Source: Propionivibrio hellwigii (GTDB taxonomy: Bacteria; Pseudomonadota; Gammaproteobacteria; Burkholderiales; Rhodocyclaceae). Taken from it: a DNA stretch of 64,000 nt. The DNA is taken from the NCBI RefSeq assembly GCF_041770905.1, contig NZ_JBEUWX010000003.1, positions 62,001-126,000 on the forward strand, read 5' to 3'. Positions 9,377-18,337 of the stretch are shown here, in pieces. Positions within the stretch are counted from its first letter, which is position 1; each line of letters opens with the position of its first letter. Both the position numbers and the translations under genes were made by a program. Under the pieces are notes generated by a model, which saw nothing but the letters and a program-made list of their open reading frames with translations, did no database searches and had not been told where the DNA came from.

Positions 9377-9424
9377 GACATATTGTCCGATACTTTGTCT
9401 GACACCTTGTCAGATACCTCATCC
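9377..9424. repeat. Four 12-bp tandem repeats
   Basis: Four imperfect 12-bp units follow ubiK directly: GACATATTGTCC, GATACTTTGTCT, GACACCTTGTCA and GATACCTCATCC. A spurious frame through them would read Ser-Asp-Thr-Leu repeats. They lie in the convergent gap between ubiK and the flavin reductase gene. Confidence 0.7.
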
Positions 9425-9534
9425 AGCGCGCCAGGCAACCTGCCCGACGGCTCCAGCCCACCACCCGACACGGCTTATACCCGCCGCCCGGACAGGCACA
9501 GCGGCAGGTGCCGGCAGCCCGCGCATCCCTCCAA

Positions 9535-10179
9535 TCAGTTCCCGCCCGCCGGCGGCGTGCCGGCATTTTTCTCCAGCCACTGCGCGTAGCTGATGCGCGC
9601 TGTATTGAAGGCATCCGTCGTGCGGCAGTACATCGACGGCGATCCCATACGGCCCAGCGGCGCAAAACCATTGACGCGCAGGCGCGGGCCGAGCAGCTCA
9701 TCGGCGACATGGAACATGAGCACCTCGCCGATGAACATCGTGTAATGACCCAACGGCTGCTCGCTGTACAGCGAACATTCCAGGCTCACTTTGGCCTCGG
9801 CAATACGCGGGGTCGCCATTTTGACCGACGGCGCGCAATGCAGGCCGGCCACGTCCACCTCGCTGATGTCCGGCGGAAAGTCGGCGGCCGAGAGATTCAT
9901 CGCATCGAGCAGATCTTCCGTCACCAGATTGACGACGAATTCCTTCCGCGCCCGCACGTTGCGTTCCGTATCCTTCGGCACGCCGGACTCGTTCTGCATG
10001 ACGCTGAACATCACATACATCGGCGCGGCGCTGACGGCATTAAAAAAGCTGAACGGCGCAAGATTGACGAGGCCGTGTTCGCCCAGGGTGCTTACCCAGG
10101 CAATTGGGCGCGGCACAATCAGATTGCTCAACAGCTTGTAATTGTCGGCCGCGGTATGTTGGGACGGGTCGATCTGCAT
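9535..10179 (-). CDS. Flavin reductase family protein (FMN-binding split barrel)
   Basis: This 214-residue protein has the features of the flavin-reductase-like family: VPRPIAWVSTLGEHGLVNLAPFS near residues 22-44 and NLVTEDL. Such proteins bind FMN and reduce flavins, or act as small oxidoreductases. The product starts MQIDPSQH. It is separated from the upstream carboxyltransferase gene by a terminator, so it probably has its own promoter or depends on readthrough. The substrate is not determinable from the sequence. Confidence 0.85.
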   Translation of the reverse strand: MQIDPSQHTAADNYKLLSNLIVPRPIAWVSTLGEHGLVNLAPFSFFNAVSAAPMYVMFSVMQNESGVPKDTERNVRARKEFVVNLVTEDLLDAMNLSAADFPPDISEVDVAGLHCAPSVKMATPRIAEAKVSLECSLYSEQPLGHYTMFIGEVLMFHVADELLGPRLRVNGFAPLGRMGSPSMYCRTTDAFNTARISYAQWLEKNAGTPPAGGN

Positions 10180-10194
10180 AGGAAACGGTTCCTG

Positions 10195-10222
10195 GAAAAA
10201 AGGCTCCCGCAGGGGGAGCCTT
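10195..10222 (-). terminator. Rho-independent terminator after the carboxyltransferase gene
   Basis: On the minus strand a 9-bp stem (AAGGCTCCC against GGGAGCCTT) with a 5-base loop is followed by a run of T. It lies 78 bp beyond the stop codon of the PycB/OadA-like gene and just before the flavin reductase start. Confidence 0.85.
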
Positions 10223-10299
10223 GTTGAGCGGCGCGGTGTTCCAGAAACGCCGCGAAATGAAGATAAAACGTCCGCCGATGTGCCCGGCCGGAACGTTGC

Positions 10300-11853
10300 T
10301 TAGTCTTCTGACCGGACACGCACATCGAATGCCTGGCCGCCAATCGATACGTGGTAGAGATTGCCGCCAAAGTCTGCCGGCGCGGGAGCGGGAGCGGGTG
10401 CCGGCACAGGCGCAGGAACGGGCGCGGCGGCAGGGGCAGACGCCTTGTTCGGGTCTTTCTTCGGCACGTCAACCTTGAAGTTGCCTTTGAGGAAATCCAG
10501 TCCTTTGTTGCCCGCCTTGGAGGCAAAAGCGCCGATGATGAAGATGTTTTCGTCGGTCACCGGCAGGCCATTTTCCTCAAGCAGTTTTCTCGCCTTGGGA
10601 ATGCCGGGTTCGAGATCCTTGATCGGGTCGCCCGTAAACACGGGCTTCTTAAGCTGCTCCGAGGCGATCTTGACAATTTCCGGATCGGGCGCCACCGGCG
10701 TTTTGCCAAAATAACCGAGCACCATGTTGCCATAGCCGTCGGTCATTTTTTCCCACTTGCCCATCAGCACGTTGGCGTACGCCTGCTGGAAGTAGAACTG
10801 CGACACCGGCGTCACCGAAGTGCCGAAGCCGCCGCGCGCCACGCATTCGGACATCGCCTCGATCACTTTCGGATACAGGTGGAAGGTCTTGTCCTTGCGC
10901 ATCATCAGCGTGTTGGCGGTGAGCGCGCCGCCCGGCATCGGGCTGAAGATCACTTCCGAGTCGACGCCCAGCGCTTCCGGCGGAAACTCATAATCCTTAA
11001 AGCATTCCTTGGCGATGCGGTTGGCTTCCATGAGCTTATCGATATCGATGCCGAGATCGTAGTCAGTCCCCTTGAGCGCGTGCCAAAGCGAGAATAGATC
11101 CGGCTGCGAGGTGCCGCCGGAAAGCGGCGCGCGCGCCACACAGACGCCGTCGCAACCGGCCTCGATGGCCGCCAGATATTGCGCCAGGCCGGTGCCGCAG
11201 GTTTCGTGGCTATGGATGCGCAGCTCGACTTTGTCGCCAAGCAGCTTGCGCGCTTGTTTGAAGGTTTCGTATACCTTGCGTGGGTTCGAAGTCCCCGAGG
11301 CATCCTTGAAGCAGACGCTGGTATAGGGCACGCCGGCATCGAGAATCTGGCGCAGCACCTTGATGTAGAACGCCGGATCGTGCGCGCCCGAGCAACCGCG
11401 CGGCAGTTCCATCATGGTCACGACGACTTCGTGCTCCAGGCCCGCGTCAACGATGCATTTTCCGGAATAAATCAGATTATTGACATCGTTGAGCGCATCG
11501 AAATTGCGGATGCGGGTAATGCCGTGTTTCTTGAACATCTTTGCATGCAGGTCGATCATGTCGGCCGGCTGCTGCTCGAGCGCGACGACGTTGATGCCGC
11601 GCGCCAGCGTTTGCAGGCGGACATCCGGGCCGACCGCCTTGCGGAACGCGTCCATCATGTCGAAGGCCGATTCACCGCAATACAGGAAAGGCGCCTGAAA
11701 GCGCGCGCCGCCGCCCGACTCGAAATGCGTAATGCCGGCGTCTACCGCCGCTTCTACGGCGGGAATAAAATCTTTGGTCAGCACGCGCGCGCCGAATATG
11801 GACTGGAATCCATCGCGGAAAGTAGTGTCCTGAAAGAGAATACGCTTAATCAT
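10300..11853 (-). CDS. PycB/OadA-like carboxyltransferase with incomplete biotinyl domain
   Basis: The 517-residue protein has the carboxyltransferase TIM barrel of pyruvate carboxylase subunit B and oxaloacetate decarboxylase alpha. The N-terminal motif DTTFRDGFQS (residues 9-18), the lysine motif VCFKDASGTS and the metal-binding HSHETCGTG are all present. A conserved carboxylase domain follows (about 280-460), then a Pro/Ala-rich hinge (about 475-500). The family normally ends with about 70 residues of biotin-carrier domain containing EAMKM. Here only the first strands are present (YHVSIGGQAFDVRV) and the protein stops four residues later. I found no EAMKM in any nearby frame. A separate biotin carrier protein may be used, or the gene is truncated. 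Confidence 0.85.
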   Translation of the reverse strand: MIKRILFQDTTFRDGFQSIFGARVLTKDFIPAVEAAVDAGITHFESGGGARFQAPFLYCGESAFDMMDAFRKAVGPDVRLQTLARGINVVALEQQPADMIDLHAKMFKKHGITRIRNFDALNDVNNLIYSGKCIVDAGLEHEVVVTMMELPRGCSGAHDPAFYIKVLRQILDAGVPYTSVCFKDASGTSNPRKVYETFKQARKLLGDKVELRIHSHETCGTGLAQYLAAIEAGCDGVCVARAPLSGGTSQPDLFSLWHALKGTDYDLGIDIDKLMEANRIAKECFKDYEFPPEALGVDSEVIFSPMPGGALTANTLMMRKDKTFHLYPKVIEAMSECVARGGFGTSVTPVSQFYFQQAYANVLMGKWEKMTDGYGNMVLGYFGKTPVAPDPEIVKIASEQLKKPVFTGDPIKDLEPGIPKARKLLEENGLPVTDENIFIIGAFASKAGNKGLDFLKGNFKVDVPKKDPNKASAPAAAPVPAPVPAPAPAPAPADFGGNLYHVSIGGQAFDVRVRSED

Positions 11854-12531
11854 GACGCCCTCGTCGGAAGTAAAAAAATCGGGTGAAGTCGGGATTGAAA
11901 AGCTCGTAGATCAACTGCCGCAAATAGCATGGCGGGCATGCCGGTGAAACCAAAAAGTAACCGGTTGCATTATACCTGCGCCGCCCACCAGGCACCGCCA
12001 ATTTTTCGGCCTTTCCGGACGGGCATCGTTCGCCTGTTTTATCGGTGCGTACCGCAGCAGCTATGGGTCTTTCGTGCCCGCGCAGGAAGCCTCCTCGATG
12101 AGTTAAACAGTGCGCCGTTCGTTATCCGTGGTTTTTTTCGTACTCGCATAGGAAATATATCCCCGGCGCGCCGATTCTCCCGGCGATCGAGCAGCCTGCG
12201 CATGGCAAGCATGAAACCCGGCGGGCACGGCGCGTGGGTGATAAAAAACAATGCAAAAGACCACGACGATAACGACCGCAGCCAATAGATCGACGCCCGA
12301 TGCAGTCACCGTCTTCCCACACCGCCGGCGTGGCTGCTTTTTGTTCTTCTGACTTTTTTCGTTCCTTTTCTTTTTCGTGCTTTTTTCCATATTCCTCCGC
12401 GATTCTTTCCTCTTTCTGCCCACTTCCCTCCCACTTTTCCGGCCAGATTGTTTAGACTGCGTCCCTTGGCCGAAACCTCTGCCCAACCGCATCCGCCGTC
12501 CCTTCTGTCTCCTGCAAAACAACGCCCGTCC
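11854..12531. other. Divergent intergenic region before comM; no supported gene
   Basis: The 680 bp between the divergent carboxyltransferase and comM genes has several overlapping frames but none with a recognisable product or clear ribosome site. The part at about 12335-12440 is strongly pyrimidine-rich on the plus strand, with repeated TTTTT and TTCC runs. I see no clear promoter. Confidence 0.45.
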
Positions 12532-14037
12532 ATGTCGCTCGCCATCGTCCATAGCCGCAGCCTCGACGGCATCCACGCGCCGTCAGTCGCCGTCGAAGCG
12601 CATCTAGCCGGCGGGCTGCCGAGTGTGACGCTGGTGGGTCTGCCCGACACCGAGGTTCGGGAAGCGCGTGACCGCGTGCGCGCGGCCTTGCAGAATTCCG
12701 GCTTTGAATTCCCCGCCAGACGCATCACCATCAATCTGGCGCCCGCCGATCTGCCCAAGGAATCGGGGCGCTTCGACCTGCCCATCGCCCTCGGCATCCT
12801 CGCCGCGTCCGGGCAGATTCCGGATACAGCGCTGAATGATTATGAATTTGCCGGCGAGCTCTCGCTCTCCGGCATGTTGCGTCCCATCCGCGGCGCGCTG
12901 GCGATGGCGTTGGCCGCTGGTCACACCGGCCGCAGCTTTATCCTGCCGGCGGCCAGCGCGACTGAAGCCGCACTGGTGCACGATGCGCCCGTATTCGGCG
13001 CCCATAGCCTGCTGGAGGTCTGCCAGCATTTGCGCGGCGAGACCGCATTGACCGCCTGCCCGGCAGAGGCCGAACACGCACCGGCCTTATCGACGAATGA
13101 TCTGGCCGATTTAGCCGACGTGCGCGGTCAGACACAAGCCCGGCGCGTACTGGAGATCGCCGCCGCCGGCGCACATTCCCTGCTGCTGGTCGGCCCGCCG
13201 GGCACGGGCAAATCGATGCTGGCCACTCGCCTGCCCGGCCTGCTGCCACCGATGACACGGCAGGCGGCGCTCGAATCGGCCGCCATGCTCTCGCTCAACG
13301 GGCAGTTCCATGCCGAACGCTTCGCCTGGCCGCCCTACCGCGCGCCGCATCACACGGCTTCTTCGGCGGCGCTGGTCGGCGGCGGTACGGTGCCGCGCCC
13401 GGGCGAAATTTCACTGGCGCATCACGGCGTGCTGTTTCTGGACGAACTGCCGGAATTCGATCGCCGCGTGCTCGAAGCGCTGCGTGAGCCGCTGGAAAAC
13501 GGCCGCATTCACATTGCGCGCGCTGGTCGGCAAGCCGAATTTCCCGCCCAATTCCAGCTGATCGCGGCAATGAACCCTTGTCCCTGCGGGCATTTGGGCA
13601 GCACAAGCGGTCAATGCCGGTGCACGCCCGACCAAATTGCGCGTTATCGCGGAAAACTCTCCGGCCCGCTGCTCGACCGCATCGACCTGCACATCGAAGT
13701 GCCCGCCCTGCCGCCGGAAGCGCTGCAAGGCCCGGCCGACGGCGAGTCTTCCGCCACCGTGCGCGGGCGCGTCTGCGCGGCACGCGAACGGCAGCTGGCA
13801 AGGCAGGGGCAGGCCAACGCCCGGTTGGGAAACCAGGAAATCGAACGTTACTGCCAGTCCGATCCGGCCGGCGCCGACCTGCTCCGGCAGGCGATGCAGC
13901 GACTGGGACTGTCGGCGCGCGCCTATCACCGCATCCTCAAGGTGGCGCGCACCATCGCCGATCTGGCTGGCAGCGACAGCATTCGCGCCGCGCATGTGGC
14001 CGAGGCCGTCCAGTATCGCCGCCTCGCCCGCGAATAG
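12532..14037 (+). CDS. comM: YifB/ComM family AAA+ helicase-like ATPase
   Basis: The protein has 501 residues. The N-terminal ChlI-like domain has LVGLPDTEVREARDRVRAAL. The Walker A motif GPPGTGKS lies at 221-228 and Walker B reads GVLFLDELPEF. The family motif NPCPCGHLG with further cysteines (CRC) follows, then a C-terminal Mg-chelatase-related helical domain. In naturally competent bacteria ComM is a hexameric branch-migration helicase that helps integrate incoming DNA. I chose ATG 12532 because the product MSLAIVHSRSLDGI matches the family start; the longer frame only adds unrelated residues. Confidence 0.93.
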   Translation: MSLAIVHSRSLDGIHAPSVAVEAHLAGGLPSVTLVGLPDTEVREARDRVRAALQNSGFEFPARRITINLAPADLPKESGRFDLPIALGILAASGQIPDTALNDYEFAGELSLSGMLRPIRGALAMALAAGHTGRSFILPAASATEAALVHDAPVFGAHSLLEVCQHLRGETALTACPAEAEHAPALSTNDLADLADVRGQTQARRVLEIAAAGAHSLLLVGPPGTGKSMLATRLPGLLPPMTRQAALESAAMLSLNGQFHAERFAWPPYRAPHHTASSAALVGGGTVPRPGEISLAHHGVLFLDELPEFDRRVLEALREPLENGRIHIARAGRQAEFPAQFQLIAAMNPCPCGHLGSTSGQCRCTPDQIARYRGKLSGPLLDRIDLHIEVPALPPEALQGPADGESSATVRGRVCAARERQLARQGQANARLGNQEIERYCQSDPAGADLLRQAMQRLGLSARAYHRILKVARTIADLAGSDSIRAAHVAEAVQYRRLARE

Positions 14038-14060
14038 CAGGAAAACGGCAGGATACATTG

Positions 14061-15269
14061 ATGCAGAATTGCCGTTCCGCGCACGACATCGGCGGTATTG
14101 CCCTGCTGCTGGCAGCGTTGTCGACGATCGGCCCGTTTGCGATGGACACCTACCTGCCTTCGCTGCACAGCATCGGCGAATCGCTGCACGCCACGCCGCT
14201 GGAAGTCCAGCAAACATTGACGGCGTATCTGTTCATGTTTTCTCTGATGTCGCTCTGGCACGGCGCGATTTCCGATGCGCTAGGGCGCCGCCGCGTTATC
14301 CTCGTTTCGCTTTCCATCTTCATGCTTGCCTGCGCCGCCAGCATATTTGCCACGCGCATCGAACATCTGTGGCTGCTGCGCGCCATTCAGGGCATGTCTG
14401 CCGGCGCCGGCGTCATCCTCAGCCGCGCCATTGTGCGCGATCTGTTCAACGGTCCGGCGGCGCAGCGCATGATGTCGCACATGACCATGATGTTCGCCAT
14501 CGCGCCAGCTGCCGCGCCGGTCATTGGCGGCCACCTGCAAACCGCTTTCGGCTGGCGCTCGGTCTTCGCCTTCATGATGCTGCTGGCCGCCGCGCTGATC
14601 TTCGCCTGCTGGCGCCACCTGCCGGAAACGTTGCCCGTTGAACAGCGGCAGAGCCTGCGCCCCGGCTATCTGCTGCGCGCCTACTGGCGCATCATGACCT
14701 CGCCCGTATTCCTGGCCGCCAGTCTGGGGCTGGGCTGCATTTTTTCCGGCTTTTTCGTCTACATCATGTCGGCGCCGGAATTTCTGGTGCGCCATCTTGG
14801 CATTCCGGCCACCGCCTTTCTTTGGCTGTTCGGTCCGGCCATGGCTGGCATGCTGAGCGGGGCGTGGCTTTCCGGCAAGGCCGCCGGACGGATCTCGCTC
14901 CGACGCACCATCGCGTATGGCTATCTGCTGGTCGGACTGGCCGCGCTCATCAACCTTGGCATCAACTTCATCTGGCCGCCTTCGCTGCCGCTAAGCATCC
15001 TACCCATCCCTATCTATACACTGGGCATGGCGCTGATCATGCCCAGCCTGACCTTGCTGGCGCTCGACCATTTTCCACAGCAGCGCGGCACGGCGGCTTC
15101 ATGCCAGAATTTCATCCAGTCGCTGGTCAGCAGCTTCATCGCCGGCGTCATTGCACCAATCGCCTGGCAATCGACGCTCGGCCTGGCCCTCGCCATGGGC
15201 GCCTGCGCCGGACTGGCCGCGCTGGCGACTGCCGGCTATTTCATCATGGCGCGCCATCACCCCGCATAA
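14061..15269 (+). CDS. Bcr/CflA-family MFS drug efflux transporter
   Basis: This 402-residue inner-membrane protein has about twelve hydrophobic segments. The first helix contains STIGPFAMDTYLPSLHSI, typical of the Bcr/CflA group, and loop 2-3 carries SDALGRRRV, the MFS motif A. It probably exports drugs or small metabolites by proton antiport. It begins 23 bp after comM on the same strand, so it may be co-transcribed. I chose ATG 14061; the longer frame runs back through comM. Confidence 0.9.
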   Translation: MQNCRSAHDIGGIALLLAALSTIGPFAMDTYLPSLHSIGESLHATPLEVQQTLTAYLFMFSLMSLWHGAISDALGRRRVILVSLSIFMLACAASIFATRIEHLWLLRAIQGMSAGAGVILSRAIVRDLFNGPAAQRMMSHMTMMFAIAPAAAPVIGGHLQTAFGWRSVFAFMMLLAAALIFACWRHLPETLPVEQRQSLRPGYLLRAYWRIMTSPVFLAASLGLGCIFSGFFVYIMSAPEFLVRHLGIPATAFLWLFGPAMAGMLSGAWLSGKAAGRISLRRTIAYGYLLVGLAALINLGINFIWPPSLPLSILPIPIYTLGMALIMPSLTLLALDHFPQQRGTAASCQNFIQSLVSSFIAGVIAPIAWQSTLGLALAMGACAGLAALATAGYFIMARHHPA

Positions 15270-15816
15270 CCCCGCTACTCTATATACCCCCATCTCCCCG
15301 CTGATCTTCGCCGGATTGATCCTGAACACCGGCTCGCACGGCGACCTTCAAGGCAAGAAAGTACTGCAACAAAGGCAAGCGTAATCGCTCCGACTCTGGC
15401 GCGCATAGGCTAGCGATGCCTGTGATTGCGCAGCGCCTACGAATGGCACGGAACGGAACGATACGCATCGAAAAGGCGGCTTCCCCAGATTTCGGGCGCC
15501 ATATCGCCAAGACGTGTCGCTTTTTACACGGATTCGGCATACCCCGTGCGGGACGATCGCGCAGTCATTGCGCCAAGGTCACCACCGAATGCCTCGGCAC
15601 GTACCGACCAACCGTAAAATTATCCTGCCCGACGGCGCCCATCAGACATGATGTCGATCCGGCAAACAGTTTTAAGGCGCAATGTTGCGGAATTTCTTGA
15701 CGCCCTCGCGCAAGGCAGCGCGTCCTCAGATCACGTCCTCACGTAAATGAATAGTAGCGAAACGCTTTTTGCGCCTCGGACTTCGCATGGTCAGGCCATA
15801 CCCCCGCGCTAGACGC
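15270..15816. other. Gap of 547 bp; nothing recognised
   Basis: Convergent region after the efflux gene. Several short frames exist, but none has a recognisable product, a good ribosome site or conserved motifs. I see no strong terminator hairpin or family A/B/C repeat here. Confidence 0.4.
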
Positions 15817-16110
15817 CTAAAAGAAACGTTCCTGCGCCGAAGCCAAGGTTTGCGCAAGAATTTCCCACGCCGTATCCACGCTGGATTTCAGAATTTTCGC
15901 TTCATCGCCACTGTCATGGCAGGCCTGAAACTTTTCCAGGGCACAATGCAAAGCATTGCAGCGATGCCGCAACACATTGATATGGTGCGTGTATTCAGCG
16001 TAGGCGGCGGCATCAATTCGGTCTTCCCGAGTAATTAACCGTTCGATTTCAAGATTCGCCTCATTGAGCCGGACGTGCATCCCCCGCACGAACGCTTCTT
16101 TTGTGACCAT
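15817..16110 (-). CDS. Small helical protein of unknown function
   Basis: A 97-residue protein starting MVTKEAFVRGMHVRL, with AAGGAG eight bases before the ATG. It has alternating charged and hydrophobic residues suggesting two or three long helices or a coiled coil, and two cysteines in HRCNALHCALEKFQ. There is no signal peptide or membrane segment. It is divergent from rpoH and shares its upstream region. I do not recognise the family with confidence. Confidence 0.65.
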   Translation of the reverse strand: MVTKEAFVRGMHVRLNEANLEIERLITREDRIDAAAYAEYTHHINVLRHRCNALHCALEKFQACHDSGDEAKILKSSVDTAWEILAQTLASAQERFF

Positions 16111-16336
16111 ATCTGTCTCCTTGCTTGCCTTCTTCGGCTTTTACCTATTTTCTTTATAGCTCATGACGAAAGAGGAATGTTGAAGCGTGCTGGAAAAGCA
16201 GCTTCGTACTCGTCGAAAACATCGCACAGCCCATTGATCTACAAGGTGAATTTCATAATTCTTCTTAGGGTTTCTCTATGCCTTCGGGGATTTCTGGCAC
16301 CTGATTACATATTGCTACACGGAACTTTCATTTGAT

Positions 16337-16363
16337 TTAGCACTCTCATGCGTAGAGTGCTAA
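16337..16363. promoter_or_regulatory. CIRCE operator (HrcA binding site) upstream of rpoH
   Basis: The sequence is TTAGCACTC, nine bases, GAGTGCTAA, a perfect match to the CIRCE consensus, ending about 100 bp before the rpoH start. HrcA repressor bound here would limit rpoH transcription until heat shock inactivates it. hrcA itself is not in the window. Confidence 0.95.
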
Positions 16364-16462
16364 ACTTCATCGCGTCCTCAATGAACGTGCGCGCATTTAA
16401 ATGTGCGCGACGCATTGCTTATGAAGCTGTAGTTATTGTTCTTCAAGGAGATAGCAAACTTT

Positions 16463-17314
16463 ATGACACAAACTCTGGCGCTTCCGGTGATCGCTTCGAC
16501 AGGCAGCATCGACGCCTACATTCAGTCGACCAAACAGTTCCCGATCCTGACGGAAGAGGAAGAATTCAGCTTGGCCACCCGTTTTCATGAGGAAAACGAT
16601 CTGGAAGCGGCGCGTCAACTGGTGCTTTCTCACCTGCGGCTGGTAGTTTCGATCGCACGCGGCTATTTGGGCTATGGCTTGCCGCACGCCGACCTGATTC
16701 AGGAAGGCAATATCGGCCTGATGAAGGCAGTCAAGCGTTTCGACCCGCGGCAGGGCGTGCGGCTGGTATCGTTTGCCATTCACTGGATTAAGGCCGAGAT
16801 TCACGAGTATGTGCTGCGTAACTGGCGTCTGGTCAAGGTTGCCACGACCAAGGCGCAACGCAAACTGTTTTTCAACCTGCGCAGTCTCAAATCGGGCAGC
16901 GAAGCCCTAAGCCCGGCGCAGATTGCCGACATTTCGCAACAATTGAACGTCAAACCGGAAGAAGTCGCTGAAATGGAAACGCGGCTGAGCGGCCGCGATT
17001 TGGCACTCGATGCCGGCAATGATGAAGACGACGCTGTCGCCCCCATCGCTTATCTTGAAGACAGCCGTCACGAGCCCATGCGCGTGCTCGAACGCCAGGC
17101 AGCTGATCACTTGCAGGGCGAAGGCTTGCAGGCGGCCCTGGGCATACTCGATGAACGTAGCCGGCGGATCGTCGAGGCGCGCTGGCTGGCGGACGACCCC
17201 GCGACCCTCCATGAACTGGCTGCTCAATTTGGCGTGTCGGCAGAGCGTATCCGCCAGATCGAAAGCAAGGCCATGCAGAAAATGCGTGAGCATCTGACGC
17301 CGCTGGCGGCCTAA
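16463..17314 (+). CDS. rpoH: RNA polymerase sigma factor RpoH (sigma-32)
   Basis: This 283-residue sigma-70-family protein has region 2 at about 50-115 (HADLIQEGNIGLMKAVKRFDP). The RpoH box QRKLFFNLR lies at 132-140, specific to heat-shock sigma factors. Region 4 near the C-terminus has the helix-turn-helix FGVSAERIRQIESKAM. I chose ATG 16463, since AAGGAG lies 12 bases before it and the product starts MTQTLALPV. It directs transcription of chaperone and protease genes after heat stress. Its promoter region carries a CIRCE site and its end a terminator. Confidence 0.97.
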   Translation: MTQTLALPVIASTGSIDAYIQSTKQFPILTEEEEFSLATRFHEENDLEAARQLVLSHLRLVVSIARGYLGYGLPHADLIQEGNIGLMKAVKRFDPRQGVRLVSFAIHWIKAEIHEYVLRNWRLVKVATTKAQRKLFFNLRSLKSGSEALSPAQIADISQQLNVKPEEVAEMETRLSGRDLALDAGNDEDDAVAPIAYLEDSRHEPMRVLERQAADHLQGEGLQAALGILDERSRRIVEARWLADDPATLHELAAQFGVSAERIRQIESKAMQKMREHLTPLAA

Positions 17315-17401
17315 CATCAATCACCTTATTCTCCGCCCATCTTCCCGCCGGTTTGCCATGCATGGCAGGGCCGGCATTTCACCCAGACGCTCATTTAACT
17401 A

Positions 17402-17434
17402 CGCCGGATGACTACCTCCGGCGAGTTATTTTTT
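17402..17434 (+). terminator. Rho-independent terminator of rpoH
   Basis: A 7-bp stem CGCCGGA against TCCGGCG with an 8-base loop is followed by AGTTATTTTTT. It lies about 90 bp after the rpoH stop. Confidence 0.85.
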
Positions 17435-18337
17435 ACGTTCTCCGGCGACACAAATATCCGCCAATTTTGTAACGGCTCTCCACATCCCTGGCGTACAGAT
17501 CGTCAAATCACCCGCATCGGTATCAGCCTCACCTCACCGGCGCATACAGCCCTGATGAGGCCAACGAAGACAAATTCGTCCATCGTTCTTACCACGGACA
17601 ACAGGGCCTGACAGTCTCTGCGGATCATTGTCGATACGCGTATCCCAAAGAGGCACAACAATTTTGGAACAATGTATTGGGCCATTTGCGATGTATCGGG
17701 CCATTTGCGCCATCAACCGGATGCCTGCTCAGCCCGTCGGCACGGCCACCGCCAATACGCTCTCACGACGCACTCGTCGTCTTCTAGCGGTCAGATTTCG
17801 GCAGAATTTCCACCTTGCCAGTGTCTGCTGTGCGCGATCATGCGCGAAAGCACGCGGCGGCATACCAACGAAGGCGCAATTTGATTCGTGTTTGTCAGCA
17901 CAATGTTCTATACAAACACCATCTAATTCAGGCATAATCCGTCGCCGTTGTGGCATAGCGCCATTCGACTTTAGACCATGCAGAATCCCGACGCAGAAAC
18001 GGCAGGAATCGACACCGCAGAGCATTTTGGCGCGAACCCGTTCCAGGTTCGCGCCATCAGCGTCTTATCCACACGTTTTCCGTTCTTTTTGCTGTGCTTC
18101 CCCCAACGCCGGTCACACCGGATGCTGCCTATCCCTGCAATCGCAGTCTGCCGGCCCGACGCGTGGATCGAATGCATTCTGCCCGTCCCGCCGCCGCGGG
18201 ATGCATAGCAAACGAGATCCCCGAGACTGCCGGCATGCTTCATACGTCATGGTCATCGCGCGTCAACGCGTACTGATTTTGTCGGCAACCCTCCCAGCCT
18301 CATCCATTTTTACAACCTCAGCCATAGGAGCATTGAA
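17435..18337. other. 900-bp gap before gdhA; leader DNA without supported gene
   Basis: No frame here has recognisable content; the long frame 17628-18341 has a Cys/Arg/Ser-rich composition unlike a real protein and runs into gdhA. Two features stand out: a 19-bp tandem repeat at 17672-17709, and a perfect 10-bp inverted repeat, GGCGCGAACC against GGTTCGCGCC, at 18029-18055. Confidence 0.45.
17672..17709. repeat. Two tandem 19-bp repeats
   Basis: ATGTATTGGGCCATTTGCG is followed immediately by ATGTATCGGGCCATTTGCG, differing at one position. It lies in the long gap upstream of gdhA. Confidence 0.85.
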
